From: Lysobacteraceae bacterium SCN 69-320
GTDB lineage: Bacteria; Pseudomonadota; Gammaproteobacteria; Xanthomonadales; Rhodanobacteraceae
Assembly (NCBI GenBank): GCA_001725155.1
Contig: MEFP01000006.1
Location: 186,001 to 250,000 of the forward strand
Direction: 5' to 3'
Length of the DNA: 64,000 bases
The position numbers and the translations under genes were made by a program. Below are positions 9,760-20,638 of this stretch, in pieces. How positions within the stretch are numbered: the first letter of the stretch is position 1; each line of letters starts with the position of its first letter. The notes below the pieces were generated by a model. The model was given only the letters and a program-made list of their open reading frames with translations. It was not told the origin of the DNA and did not search any database.

Positions 9760-11535
9760 ATGCACGGAATCGAATTTCTCAAGGACCTCGCCGTCATCAT
9801 GGTCGTGGCCGGCTGCACGACCCTGGTGTTCCACCGGCTGCGCCAGCCGGTGGTCCTCGGCTACATCCTGGCCGGCCTGCTCATAGGCCCGCACACGCCG
9901 CCGTTCGCGCTGATCACCAGCGAGGAAACCATCCGCAGCTTCGCCGACCTCGGCGTGGTGCTGCTGATGTTCTCGCTCGGGCTGGAGTTCAGCCTGCGCC
10001 GGCTGCGCGAAGTCGGCGTCGCGGCGCTGGTCGCGACCGGCGTGGAAGTCATGCTGATGCTGTGGGCCGGCTATGAACTCGGCCGCTGGTTCGGCTGGCG
10101 CACGATGGACGCGCTGTTCCTCGGCGCGATGATGGCGATCTCCTCGACCATGCTCGTGCTGCGGGCGATCCACGAGGCCGGCCACAAGCAGGAGCGCTTC
10201 GCGCGGCTCGTGTTCGGCATCCTCGTCATCGAGGATGTGATCGCGATCGTGCTGATCGCGCTGCTGTCGGGCATCGCGATCAGCGGCGCCGTGGAGCCGG
10301 GGCGGGCGCTGGCCACGCTCGGGCGGCTCGGCCTGTTCATCGTCGTCGCGCTGATCCTCGGCCTGCTGCTGTTGCCGCGGCTCATCGACTACGTTGCGGC
10401 GACCGGCCGCAGCGAGATGCTGCTGGTGACCTCGCTGGGCATCTGCTTCGGTGCGGCGCTGCTGGCCGCGACGGCGGGCTTCAGCGTCGCGCTCGGCGGC
10501 TTCGTCGCCGGCGCCATCGTCGCCGAGGCCAACGCGGTGCGCCGGGTCGAGCACCTGATCGAGCCCGTGCGCGACATGTTCGGCGCCCTGTTCTTCGTCG
10601 CGATCGGCATGCTGATTCAGCCGACGCTGCTGATCCGCCATGCGCTGCCGGTCGTGCTGGTCGCTGCCGTCGTCGTCCTCGGCAAGACCCTCGCGGTGAC
10701 CTTCGGCGGCGTCATCGCCGGCAACGACGGACGCACGGCGCTGCGTGCCGGACTGGGCCTGGCGCAGATCGGCGAGTTCTCGTTCGTGATCGCCGGCGTC
10801 GGTCTGGCCAGCGGCGTGACCAGCGATTTTCTGTATCCGATCGCGGTCGGCGCCTCGGTGCTCGCCGCGTTCGTCACGCCGTACCTGCTGCGCAGTTCCG
10901 ACCTGCTGGCCGATCGCGCCGGCGTCGCACTGCCGCGCAAGGTGCGCGCGCTGATGATCGCCTACCAGCACTGGATGGCCGGTCTGCGGCTGGAACAGGA
11001 AGGCGCGCTGATCGCGCGGATGCTGCGCCGTCTCGTCCTGCACATCATCATCAACATGGCGCTGGTCGTCGCGGTGTTTCTCGGTGCGGCCTGGCTCAAG
11101 CCGCGCATGCTCGACTGGCTGCCGCAGTGGACCGCCGGGGAGACCCTGCGCCGCAGCCTGCTCTGGTCGCTGGCCCTGTTCCTGTCCATGCCCATGCTGA
11201 TCGCCGCCTACCGCAAGGCCGATGCGCTGGGCATGGTGCTGGCCGAACTCGGCATCCGCGAAGGCGTGGCCGGCGCGCGCACCTACGCGCTGAGGCGTGT
11301 GCTCGGCAAGATGATTCCGCTGGCCGTGCTGGTGATTCTCGCCGTGCTGGTCATGGCGCTGGGCTCGGCGATCCTGCCGTCGCGCGGCGTGCTGGTCCTG
11401 CTGCTGCTCGTGGCCGGCGCGCTGGCCGCGTTTCTCTGGCGTGCGTTCATCCAGGTGCATGCGCGGCTGCAGGCGACATTGCGTGACGTGATGCAGCCGT
11501 CCACTCCCGAAAGACACGGCGAAACGCCGCCGTGA
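9760..11535 (+). CDS. CPA2 (KefB/KefC-type) cation:proton antiporter
   Basis: A 591-aa integral membrane protein. The N-terminal 380 residues form the CPA2 Na+/H+ exchanger domain of 11-13 helices, with LRQPVVLGYILAGLLIGP near residue 30, the GVVLLMFSLGLEFS block and GLAQIGEFSFVIA. The C-terminal 200 residues hold further hydrophobic helices in place of the Rossmann RCK/TrkA-N domain of classical KefB/C, so nucleotide or glutathione gating is not indicated. Transported ion (K+ or Na+) unknown. It is a single gene divergent from the tRNA operon. Confidence 0.85.
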   Translation: MHGIEFLKDLAVIMVVAGCTTLVFHRLRQPVVLGYILAGLLIGPHTPPFALITSEETIRSFADLGVVLLMFSLGLEFSLRRLREVGVAALVATGVEVMLMLWAGYELGRWFGWRTMDALFLGAMMAISSTMLVLRAIHEAGHKQERFARLVFGILVIEDVIAIVLIALLSGIAISGAVEPGRALATLGRLGLFIVVALILGLLLLPRLIDYVAATGRSEMLLVTSLGICFGAALLAATAGFSVALGGFVAGAIVAEANAVRRVEHLIEPVRDMFGALFFVAIGMLIQPTLLIRHALPVVLVAAVVVLGKTLAVTFGGVIAGNDGRTALRAGLGLAQIGEFSFVIAGVGLASGVTSDFLYPIAVGASVLAAFVTPYLLRSSDLLADRAGVALPRKVRALMIAYQHWMAGLRLEQEGALIARMLRRLVLHIIINMALVVAVFLGAAWLKPRMLDWLPQWTAGETLRRSLLWSLALFLSMPMLIAAYRKADALGMVLAELGIREGVAGARTYALRRVLGKMIPLAVLVILAVLVMALGSAILPSRGVLVLLLLVAGALAAFLWRAFIQVHARLQATLRDVMQPSTPERHGETPP

Positions 11536-11595
11536 ACGTGTATATTTCTGGGCGTCGCGCGCACTGTCGCGGGCCGCTCGGGAGCGATTCCACGC

Positions 11596-14500
11596 ATGGG
11601 TGTTTCGATGCGCCTGCAGCGCGCCGGGCAATGGCTGCGCCGGCAGAGCGAGATACTGCATCTGCTGGCGATCGGTGCGCCGCGCGAGCGGATCCTGACC
11701 GAGCTCGATACCTGGCTGCAGTCGGAGCTGGCCGGTGCGGCGCTGGCGCTCGCCGTCCAGGTCGAGGACCAGCCGTTCCACTGGCACGGCGACGGTGGCG
11801 CGGCGACGCTGCTGGACGCTGCGCTGCGGGCCGATCCTGAGCTGAGCCGGGCGCAGGGCCTGTATCCGCTGACGCCGGGGCCGGCAGGCCCCGGCGTGAC
11901 GGAATGCTGGGTGGAGCCGCTGCACGACGTCGGCGGCCAGCGCACGGGACAGCTGCTGTTCGCCGCGGCCGGCAGCGATCTGGCGGCCCAGCCGCTGAGC
12001 CGCGTCGGCGCGACGATCGCCGAGCTCGTGTTCCAGCGCGACGTGGCCGTCACGCGGCTCGACCAGGGCCGCGAGTTGTATCGCTCACTGCTCGACAATC
12101 ACCCCGACGCCGTGCTGCACGTGGCCGCCGACGGTCGCGTGTGCAGCGCCAACGCGACGGCGCAGCAGCTGTTCGGCGCCGAACTCGACGTACCCGAAGG
12201 CGCCGTCTTCGCCGCGCTGTTCGACGAGCTCACCCGGGCGGCGCTGGCCCTGCGCCTGCCGTCGGTGCTGCGCGGTCATGCCCAGTCGATGGAAGCGACC
12301 GCGCCGCGGCCCGGCGCACGGCCGCATGAGCTCGAACTGATCCTCGTGCCGCTGCGCGACCGCCTGCGCGCGAGCGGCCTGTTCGTGATCGCACGCGACA
12401 TCACGCGCCTGCGCGCCGCCGAACGCGCGCTGCGCCGCACCTACGAGCAGTCGCTGCTGCGCCGCGATCAGCTGCTGGAGCTCAATGCCGTCGCCGTCGA
12501 CACCGCCGCGATCGACAGCGTGCAGGGGCTTGCGCTGCAGCTGGCCCGTTCGATGGCGCACGTGGCCGGCCCGGACTTCGTACGCCTGAGCCTGCCGTCG
12601 ACGGCCGACACGATCGCCGGTCACGACAACCTGCTCGTGCTGGCCCGGCCCGAGCTCGACGAACTCGCGCGCCGGCTGCCGATTGCGCTGCGCGCGCGGG
12701 CGCTGACCCAGCTGGAGCCGCAGCACGGCCGCTGGCGTCCCACTGATGCGACCGACGACGTTGCCGAGGGCGACTGGCTCGGCATGAGCCTGCGCGCCGA
12801 CGACGGGCGCCTGATCGGCTCGCTGGAATGGTTCGCGCGCGAGCAGGGCGTGTTCGACGACGACGACGAGGTGCTGCAGCTGCAGTTCGCCCGGCTCGGC
12901 GTCAGCAACGTGCAGCGTGTCTGGCTGCATCGCGAGCTGCGCGAGGCCGAGCGCGGCATTGCGCATCAGCTCGCCTTCGTGCGCACGATGGCCGCCAGCG
13001 TCGGCGAAGGCCTCTATGCGATCGACCGCGACGGCCGCCTGACCTTCATGAATCCGGCCGCGAGCGAAATCCTCGGCTGGCGGCCCGAAGACCTGGCGAG
13101 CGGTCCCGCCGAGCATCGTTTCGCCGGCGAGGCCGCGATCGGCCCGGCTGCGCGTGCGATGCAGCAGGGCAGCCGCATTGCCGCGCATGCGGAATTCGTC
13201 GCACGCGACGGCCGCCGCGTGCCGGTCGATTTCGTCGCCTCGCCGCTGCAGCTGGACGGCGGCGCCGGCGGTGCCGTGGTCGTGTTCCACGACATCAGCG
13301 AGCGGCTGCTGGCCGAACAGGCGCGCGAGGAGCGCGACCGGTTCTTCGCCCTGTCGCTGGAGCTGTTCGTGATCGTCGATGTCGACGGGCGCCTGTCGCA
13401 GTTCAACGCGGCGACGACGCGGCTGCTCAAGCGCAGTGCCGAGGAGCTGCGCCGCAGCAGCTGGCGCGACCACGTGCATCCGGACGACCTGCCGACGACT
13501 GCGCAGGTGACGGAGCAGATCCGCGCCCAGGGCCGCATCGACGCGTTCGTGAACCGCTGGGTCGACGCCGACGGCGGCGAGCACTGGCTGGAATGGACCG
13601 CATCGCTGACGCCCGACCGGCGCATCTTCGCGGTCGCGCGCGACGTCACCGAGCGCCGGCGCTACGAGATCGAACTGGCGCATTTCGCGAGCCACGATCC
13701 GGTGACGGGTCTGCCGCGCATGGAGCAGGCCGAGGCATTCCTGGCCTCGTCGCTGGCCGCCGCCGCGTTGCGCGGCGGCCGCGTCACCGTGTCGTATCTG
13801 GATCTGGACCGCTTTCATCTGATCAACGAAGTGCGCGGCCATGCGACCGGCGACCAGGTGCTGCATGCGGTCGCGCGGCGCCTCGTCGAGGCGGTCGGCG
13901 AACGCGCGCAGGTCGCGCGCGTGGCCAGCGACGAATTCCTGATCGTGCGCGTCGACGACGGCGACGGACCCGACCAGCAGGAGCTCGGCGAGTCCTTGCG
14001 CCTGCTGATCGAGCAGCCGATCGCGCTCGGCGAGCAGCAGGTGCTGCTGACCTGCAGCGTCGGCGTGAGCTGCTTTCCGGAAAACGGCGCGACCGCGCGC
14101 GAACTCATGCAGCAGGCCGAGGCGGCCATGACCAAGGCCAAGGACGAGGGCCGCAACGCCGTGGCCTCGTTCTCCAACGAGCAGTCGCAGGCGCTCAAGG
14201 ACCGGCGCGAACTCGGCGCCGGCCTGCGCGAGGCCATCGCCAACGACGAGCTCGTGCTGCATTTCCAGCCGCAGATCGGCGCCCACGACTGGCAGGTGCG
14301 CGGCGTCGAGGCGCTGGTGCGCTGGAACAGTCCGCAGCACGGCCTGCTGCCGCCGGGCCGTTTCATCCGCGTGGCCGAAGAGCTCGGCATGATCGTCGAG
14401 CTCGGCCAGTGGGTGCTGGAATCGGCCTGCCGCAAGGCGCGCGAGTGGCTCGACAGCGGCCTGGCCGACTTCACGGTCGCGATCAACGTGTCGGCATTGC

Positions 14501-15384
14501 AGCTGCAGCGGCCGGATTTCCTCGAACGCGTGCAGCGCGCGCTGGACGTGTCGCGGCTGCCGCCGCGCTATCTGGAGCTGGAACTGACCGAATCCATGGT
14601 CATGGCGCACGTGGAGCGCGTCATCGTCGCGATGCGCTCGCTCAAGGCGCTTGGCGTCAGCCTGTCGCTGGACGACTTCGGCTCGGGCTATTCCAGCCTG
14701 AACTACCTGCGCCGCTTTCCGATCGACAAGCTCAAGATCGACCAGTCGTTCGTGCGCGACATCATCACCGACCCGGGCTCGGCCGGCATCTGCCGCGCCG
14801 TGATCGCACTGGGCCACCAGCTCGGCATGACGGTGAGCGCCGAGGGCGTGGAGACCATCGGCCAGGCCGCATTCCTGCGCCGCAGCGAGTGCGATCAGTT
14901 CCAGGGCAATTACTTCTGCGTGCCGGTGCCCGAGGCGCAGGCCTTCGAGGTGCTGCGCCGGCGCTATCTGCGCCAGGAAAGCGACGAGGCCCAGGCCAGG
15001 ACCGGCAGCGCCGAAACCCTGCTGCTGCTCGACGACGAGGAAAACGTGCTGCGCGCGCTCGTGCGCCTGCTGCGCCGCGACGGCTACACCATCGAGACCG
15101 CGACCAGCGCGCGTCAGGCGTTCGAGATCCTGGCGGCCCAGCCGGTCCAGGTCATCATTTCCGACCAGCGCATGCCCGACATCAGCGGCACCGAATTCCT
15201 CGGCCGGGTCAAGGATCTGTATCCCGACACGGTGCGCCTGATCCTCAGCGGCTACAGCGATTTCGCTTCGCTGACCGAAGCGATCAACCGCGGCGCGGTC
15301 TACCGCTACGTGGCCAAGCCCTGGGACGACGAGGAACTGCGCCGCATGGTGCGCGAGGCGTTCCGAATCGCCGCGGCGCGGTAG
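11596..15384 (+). CDS. PAS/degenerate-GGDEF/EAL/receiver c-di-GMP signalling protein
   Basis: A 1262-aa cytoplasmic signalling protein. Approximate order: N-terminal GAF-like region (1-150), PAS (155-275), GAF-like (285-450), two PAS domains (455-695), GGDEF (700-860), EAL (870-1120) and a C-terminal receiver (1140-1262). The GGDEF motif reads ASDEF, so cyclase activity is probably lost. The EAL domain keeps EALVRW, the ELTES, DDFGSGYSS, KIDQSF and AEGVE motifs and should hydrolyse c-di-GMP. The receiver retains the DD pair, the phospho-Asp in ISDQRMP and the Lys in AKPWD. A receiver after EAL is an unusual order. It converges on the adjacent response regulator/kinase pair, whose receiver resembles its own. 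Confidence 0.85.
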   Translation: MGVSMRLQRAGQWLRRQSEILHLLAIGAPRERILTELDTWLQSELAGAALALAVQVEDQPFHWHGDGGAATLLDAALRADPELSRAQGLYPLTPGPAGPGVTECWVEPLHDVGGQRTGQLLFAAAGSDLAAQPLSRVGATIAELVFQRDVAVTRLDQGRELYRSLLDNHPDAVLHVAADGRVCSANATAQQLFGAELDVPEGAVFAALFDELTRAALALRLPSVLRGHAQSMEATAPRPGARPHELELILVPLRDRLRASGLFVIARDITRLRAAERALRRTYEQSLLRRDQLLELNAVAVDTAAIDSVQGLALQLARSMAHVAGPDFVRLSLPSTADTIAGHDNLLVLARPELDELARRLPIALRARALTQLEPQHGRWRPTDATDDVAEGDWLGMSLRADDGRLIGSLEWFAREQGVFDDDDEVLQLQFARLGVSNVQRVWLHRELREAERGIAHQLAFVRTMAASVGEGLYAIDRDGRLTFMNPAASEILGWRPEDLASGPAEHRFAGEAAIGPAARAMQQGSRIAAHAEFVARDGRRVPVDFVASPLQLDGGAGGAVVVFHDISERLLAEQAREERDRFFALSLELFVIVDVDGRLSQFNAATTRLLKRSAEELRRSSWRDHVHPDDLPTTAQVTEQIRAQGRIDAFVNRWVDADGGEHWLEWTASLTPDRRIFAVARDVTERRRYEIELAHFASHDPVTGLPRMEQAEAFLASSLAAAALRGGRVTVSYLDLDRFHLINEVRGHATGDQVLHAVARRLVEAVGERAQVARVASDEFLIVRVDDGDGPDQQELGESLRLLIEQPIALGEQQVLLTCSVGVSCFPENGATARELMQQAEAAMTKAKDEGRNAVASFSNEQSQALKDRRELGAGLREAIANDELVLHFQPQIGAHDWQVRGVEALVRWNSPQHGLLPPGRFIRVAEELGMIVELGQWVLESACRKAREWLDSGLADFTVAINVSALQLQRPDFLERVQRALDVSRLPPRYLELELTESMVMAHVERVIVAMRSLKALGVSLSLDDFGSGYSSLNYLRRFPIDKLKIDQSFVRDIITDPGSAGICRAVIALGHQLGMTVSAEGVETIGQAAFLRRSECDQFQGNYFCVPVPEAQAFEVLRRRYLRQESDEAQARTGSAETLLLLDDEENVLRALVRLLRRDGYTIETATSARQAFEILAAQPVQVIISDQRMPDISGTEFLGRVKDLYPDTVRLILSGYSDFASLTEAINRGAVYRYVAKPWDDEELRRMVREAFRIAAAR

Positions 15385-15419
15385 CCGCGGATTCGCGCCG
15401 CGCCGGTGCGGACGGCGCG

Positions 15420-15974
15420 CTACAGATCGTCCTCGTCGATATAGATCGCGCCGGTCTCGTCGCGCTCGATCCGGGTGATGCCCGGGTGTTCGCGCTCGAG
15501 CCGGCTCAGTTCGGCTGCGTGGCGTTCGAGCTGGCCGCGCTGCGAGCGCACGATGTCGGCCAGGCGCTGGTTTTCGAGAATGATCGCGCGATAGTGCAGC
15601 GCCTGCACGACGGCCATGCGCAGGTCGTTGTCGTCCCAGGGCTTGGGAATGAAGCGGAAGATGCGCGCCTGGTTCACCGCGCTGACGATGGCCTCCAGGT
15701 CGGCGTAGCCGCTCATCAGAATCCGCGCGACGTTGGGCTGGCGCTCGCCGATCTCGGCCAGCAGGTCCACGCCGCTGATGCGCGGCATGCGCAGGTCGGA
15801 AATGACGAGGTCGAAGTTCTCCTCGACCGCGAGCTGCAGCGCGTCCTCGGGGCTGTTGGCCGGATACAGCTCCAGGCGTTCGCCGTCGAGCAGGCTGGTC
15901 GGGATGTTGGCCAGATTGCGCCGCAGCGCGGTCAGGATGTTGGGCTCGTCGTCGACGATGAGAACGCGATACAT
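15420..15974 (-). CDS. single-receiver response regulator with C-terminal coil
   Basis: A 184-aa response regulator. Receiver with acidic pair D8/D9, phospho-acceptor D60 (VISDLRMP), and K111 in IPKPWDD. After residue 125 there is only a helical, Arg/Glu-rich tail ending in a very acidic stretch; no DNA-binding or enzymatic output is visible. Start at 15974 with GAGG upstream. It follows the histidine kinase gene by 23 bp, so the two form an operon. The receiver subtype (DxRMP, KPWDD) matches the receiver at the end of the neighbouring EAL protein. Confidence 0.85.
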   Translation of the reverse strand: MYRVLIVDDEPNILTALRRNLANIPTSLLDGERLELYPANSPEDALQLAVEENFDLVISDLRMPRISGVDLLAEIGERQPNVARILMSGYADLEAIVSAVNQARIFRFIPKPWDDNDLRMAVVQALHYRAIILENQRLADIVRSQRGQLERHAAELSRLEREHPGITRIERDETGAIYIDEDDL

Positions 15975-15997
15975 GCGGGTTTCCTCGGGGGGCGGGC

Positions 15998-17125
<1,128 letters not shown>

Positions 17126-17382
17126 GACGCGTTCGGACCCTGGCTCCGGCGGGCGGCACCGGCATGGATTTTTCGCTATTTGTGCGCAAAAGGAAATGCG
17201 CCGACGGTCACGGGTGCTGCGACACGGGTCGCAGCGGCCGCAACCGGTTCGCGCACGGGCAGCGGTGTCCGCCACATCGGCCGGGGAACGGGACTGTCCG
17301 CCGCCGGACCGGGCGCGCAGGCCGCTTCCGCCGCCGGCCCCGCCGGGCGCGCCGGCAGTCGCTTCCGGTCCCGGCGGGCAGC

Positions 17383-17388
17383 TATACT
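17383..17388 (+). promoter_or_regulatory. -10 element for the glycine riboswitch/gcvP transcript
   Basis: TATACT lies 10 bp before the first aptamer and is one of very few TATAAT-like words in this GC-rich spacer. No good -35 is visible at 16-18 bp. Confidence 0.45.
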
Positions 17389-17397
17389 CGGCGACTA

Positions 17398-17566
17398 CGC
17401 ACCCGGTGGGAGAAGCGGCCCAGGCCGCTGCCGAAGGCGCAACGCCCGTAATCGCTCAGGCTCCCATACCACCGCGCGCGAACACTCTGGAGAGACCGGC
17501 AGCGCCGGCGCCGAAGGGGCAAGAAGCGCAGGCTTCGAAACTCTCAGGCAAAAGGACAGAGGGGCG
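17398..17566 (+). ncRNA. tandem glycine riboswitch upstream of gcvP
   Basis: Two consecutive aptamers with the conserved glycine-riboswitch cores. The first runs about 17401-17475 (GGGAGA, GCCGAAGGCGCAA, ATCGCTCAGGCTCCC). The second runs about 17484-17562 (GAGAGA, GCCGAAGGGGCAAG, AAACTCTCAGGCAAAAGGACAGAG). Glycine binding normally switches on the cleavage system. The GGGGCGCCCC palindrome immediately after the second aptamer (17561-17570) may be part of the expression platform. Confidence 0.93.
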
Positions 17567-17610
17567 CCCCGACGTGCGGCATGCACGTCGCTTTCGGACG
17601 TTCCCAAACC

Positions 17611-20481
17611 ATGAGCCAGAACCCCCGTCCCTCCCTGAGCCAGCTCGAGCAGCACGACGCCTTCATCGAACGCCACATCGGGCCGAACGACGCCGAAATC
17701 GCGCACATGCTCGGCGTGGTCGGCCAGCCCTCGCTGGAAGCGCTGACCGACGCCATCGTGCCGGCGTCGATCAAGTCCGCCGCACCGCTGGCGCTGCCGA
17801 GCCCGCTCAGCGAGGTCGAGGCGCTGGCCAAGATCCGCGCGATCGCCGGCCGCAACCAGGTGTTCCGCAGCTTCATCGGCCAGGGCTACTACGGCACCCA
17901 CACGCCCAACGTCATCCTGCGCAACATTCTCGAGAACCCGGCCTGGTACACGGCCTATACGCCGTATCAGGCGGAGATCTCCCAGGGCCGCATGGAAGCC
18001 CTGATCAATTTCCAGACCCTCTGCGCCGACCTGACCGGCATGGAGATCGCCAACGCCTCGCTGCTCGACGAAGGCACGGCCGCGGCCGAAGCCATGACCC
18101 TGGCCAAGCGCTCGGCCAAGTCCAAGTCCGACACCTTCTTCGTCTCGCGCGGCGTGCATCCGCAGACCCTGGAGCTGCTGCGGACCCGCGCCGAGCCGCT
18201 GGGCATCGTGCTGCAGGTCGGCGATGACGCCGAGGCCGCCGCCGCCGACGTGTTCGGCGTGCTGCTGCAGTATCCGAACACCTACGGCCAGATCAGCGAC
18301 TACGCCGCGCTGGCCGATGCCGTGCATGCGCGCGGCGGCCTGGTCGCGGTGGCGACCGACCTGCTGGCGCTGACCCTGATCGCCGCGCCGGGCGAGTGGG
18401 GCGCCGACATCGTCGTCGGCAACAGCCAGCGCTTCGGCGTGCCGTTCGGCTTCGGCGGCCCGCATGCGGCGTTCATGGCCTGCCGCGACGCCTACAAGCG
18501 CTCGATGCCGGGCCGCCTGATCGGCGTCTCGGTCGATGCCGAAGGCAAGCCGGCCTACCGCCTGACCCTGCAGACGCGCGAACAGCACATCCGCCGCGAG
18601 AAGGCGACGTCGAACATCTGCACGGCGCAGGTGCTGCTGGCCGTGATGGCCAGCATGTATGCGGTCTACCACGGTCCCGAAGGCCTGACCCGCATCGCCA
18701 CGCGCGTGCACCGCTGCAGCGCGCTGCTGGCCGCGGCGCTGCGCAAGGCCGGCTTCACGGTAGGCCCGGATTTCTTCGACACCCTGCACGTGGTCGGCGT
18801 CGATGCCGCGGCCATCCATGCCAAGGCCGAGGCCGCACGCATCAACCTGCGCCGCATCGGCGCGGACAGCCTGGGCATCAGCCTCGACGAGACCGTCACG
18901 CGTGAGGACCTCGTCGCGCTGGCTGCGCTGTTCGGCGCGGAGCTCGGCGACATCGACGCGCTCGATGCGGCCACGCCGGACGCGCTGCCGGCCGGCCTGC
19001 GCCGCACGACGCCGTTCCTGCGCCACCCGGTGTTCAACACCCACCACAGCGAGCACGAACTGCTGCGCTACATGCGCGCGCTGGCCGACAAGGATCTGGC
19101 GATGGATCGCACGATGATCCCGCTCGGCAGCTGCACGATGAAGCTCAACGCCACGGCCGAGATGATTCCGGTCACCTGGCCGGAGTTCGCCAACATCCAT
19201 CCGCTGGCGCCGGCCGCGCAGACGCAGGGCTACAAGGACCTCATAGACGGGCTGGAGCAGATGCTCGTCGAATGCACCGGCTACGACGCGGTCAGCCTGC
19301 AGCCGAACTCCGGCGCGCAGGGCGAATATGCCGGCCTGCTCGCGATCCGCGCCTATCACCGCTCGCGCGGCGAAGCGCATCGCGACGTCTGCCTGATTCC
19401 CGAATCGGCGCACGGCACGAACCCGGCTTCGGCGCAGATGTGCGGCATGCAGGTCGTCGTGACCAAGTGCGATGCGAACGGCAACGTCGACGTCGAGGAC
19501 ATCCGTCGCGCCGCCGAGAAATACAGCGAACGCCTCGCCGCGATCATGATCACGTACCCGTCGACCCACGGCGTGTTCGAGGAAGACGTCGTGCGCATCT
19601 GCGAGATCGTGCATGCGCACGGCGGCCAGGTGTACACCGACGGCGCGAACATGAACGCGCTGGTCGGTGTGGCCAAGCCCGGCAAGTGGGGCTCGGATGT
19701 GTCGCATCTGAACCTCCACAAGACCTTCTGCATTCCGCACGGCGGCGGCGGCCCGGGCGTGGGTCCCTGCGCAGTCAAGGCGCACCTCGCGCCGTTCCTG
19801 CCCGGCACGCTCGGCGCGGAGAATCCGGTCGGCATGGTCAGTGCGGCGAACTTCGGTTCGGCCTCGATCCTGCCGATCAGCTGGATGTACATCACCCTGA
19901 TGGGCGCCAGCGGCCTGCGCAAGGCGACCCAGGTCGCGCTGCTCAACGCGAACTACATCGCCACGCGCCTCGCGCCGCACTACGAGACCCTGTACACCGG
20001 CCGCAACGGCCTCGTCGCGCACGAATGCATCCTCGACCTGCGCCCGCTCAAGGACGCGACCGGCGTCAGCGCCGAGGACGTCGCCAAGCGCCTGATCGAC
20101 TTCGGCTTCCACGCACCGACCCTGAGCTTCCCGGTGGCCGGCACGCTGATGGTCGAACCGACCGAGTCCGAGTCGCAGCACGAGCTCGACCGCTTCATCG
20201 ACGCGATGATCCAGATCCGCGAGGAAATCCGCGCGATCGCCGAGGGCAAGCTCGACCGCGAGGACAACCCGCTCAAGCATGCGCCGCACACGGCGACGGC
20301 GGTCTGCGGCAGCGAGTGGGCGCATGCCTATCCGCGCGAACTCGCCGCGTTCCCGCTGGCCACCTTGCGGCAGCAGAAGTACTGGCCGCCGGTCGCGCGC
20401 GTCGACAACGTCTACGGCGACAAGAACATCATGTGCGCCTGCATTCCGGTCGATGCGTACAAGGAAACGGCCGACGCCTGA
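17611..20481 (+). CDS. gcvP: glycine dehydrogenase (decarboxylating), P protein
   Basis: PLP-dependent decarboxylase of the glycine cleavage system, transferring the aminomethyl group to lipoylated GcvH. The 956-aa single-chain form carries both P-protein halves. The PLP lysine lies in [18 protein letters not shown] (Lys704), followed by the glycine-rich strip typical of the family. I start at 17611 (MSQNPRPS); an in-frame ATG at 17581 would add 10 residues. It is alone behind a glycine riboswitch, with gcvT and gcvH not nearby. Confidence 0.96.
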   Translation: MSQNPRPSLSQLEQHDAFIERHIGPNDAEIAHMLGVVGQPSLEALTDAIVPASIKSAAPLALPSPLSEVEALAKIRAIAGRNQVFRSFIGQGYYGTHTPNVILRNILENPAWYTAYTPYQAEISQGRMEALINFQTLCADLTGMEIANASLLDEGTAAAEAMTLAKRSAKSKSDTFFVSRGVHPQTLELLRTRAEPLGIVLQVGDDAEAAAADVFGVLLQYPNTYGQISDYAALADAVHARGGLVAVATDLLALTLIAAPGEWGADIVVGNSQRFGVPFGFGGPHAAFMACRDAYKRSMPGRLIGVSVDAEGKPAYRLTLQTREQHIRREKATSNICTAQVLLAVMASMYAVYHGPEGLTRIATRVHRCSALLAAALRKAGFTVGPDFFDTLHVVGVDAAAIHAKAEAARINLRRIGADSLGISLDETVTREDLVALAALFGAELGDIDALDAATPDALPAGLRRTTPFLRHPVFNTHHSEHELLRYMRALADKDLAMDRTMIPLGSCTMKLNATAEMIPVTWPEFANIHPLAPAAQTQGYKDLIDGLEQMLVECTGYDAVSLQPNSGAQGEYAGLLAIRAYHRSRGEAHRDVCLIPESAHGTNPASAQMCGMQVVVTKCDANGNVDVEDIRRAAEKYSERLAAIMITYPSTHGVFEEDVVRICEIVHAHGGQVYTDGANMNALVGVAKPGKWGSDVSHLNLHKTFCIPHGGGGPGVGPCAVKAHLAPFLPGTLGAENPVGMVSAANFGSASILPISWMYITLMGASGLRKATQVALLNANYIATRLAPHYETLYTGRNGLVAHECILDLRPLKDATGVSAEDVAKRLIDFGFHAPTLSFPVAGTLMVEPTESESQHELDRFIDAMIQIREEIRAIAEGKLDREDNPLKHAPHTATAVCGSEWAHAYPRELAAFPLATLRQQKYWPPVARVDNVYGDKNIMCACIPVDAYKETADA

Positions 20482-20533
20482 GGCGTCGGGGTTTCCGGCA
20501 GGCGGGAAGCGGTGCCGCCGGGCGGCGGCACCG
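20473..20533 (+). terminator. double hairpin after gcvP
   Basis: GACGCC-TGA-GGCGTC includes the gcvP stop codon in its loop and is followed by GGGGTTT. A second perfect 10-bp stem with loop GGGC follows at 20510-20533. The T-tract is weak, so this may be a terminator or a 3'-end stabiliser. Confidence 0.5.
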
Positions 20534-20638
20534 AGGCGAGTCCCGGGCTAGCCGTTCCGTTTCCGCGGGTCCTGCCGGTGTTCCGGCGCGCGCCGTTTCT
20601 GCGGCGTGCGGGGCCGTCGTGCCCGCCCGGTTCAGGGC

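Noticed and set aside
13014-13649. Serine-rich 211-aa frame inside the EAL gene
   Set aside because: It is one of several shadows created by third-position GC bias.
12085-14817. A 910-aa frame antisense to the EAL protein
   Set aside because: Low-complexity Arg/Ala/Gln composition; the sense frame has complete domains.
17395-20325. A 976-aa open frame antisense to gcvP
   Set aside because: Same cause; gcvP is certain and the riboswitch points to the plus strand.
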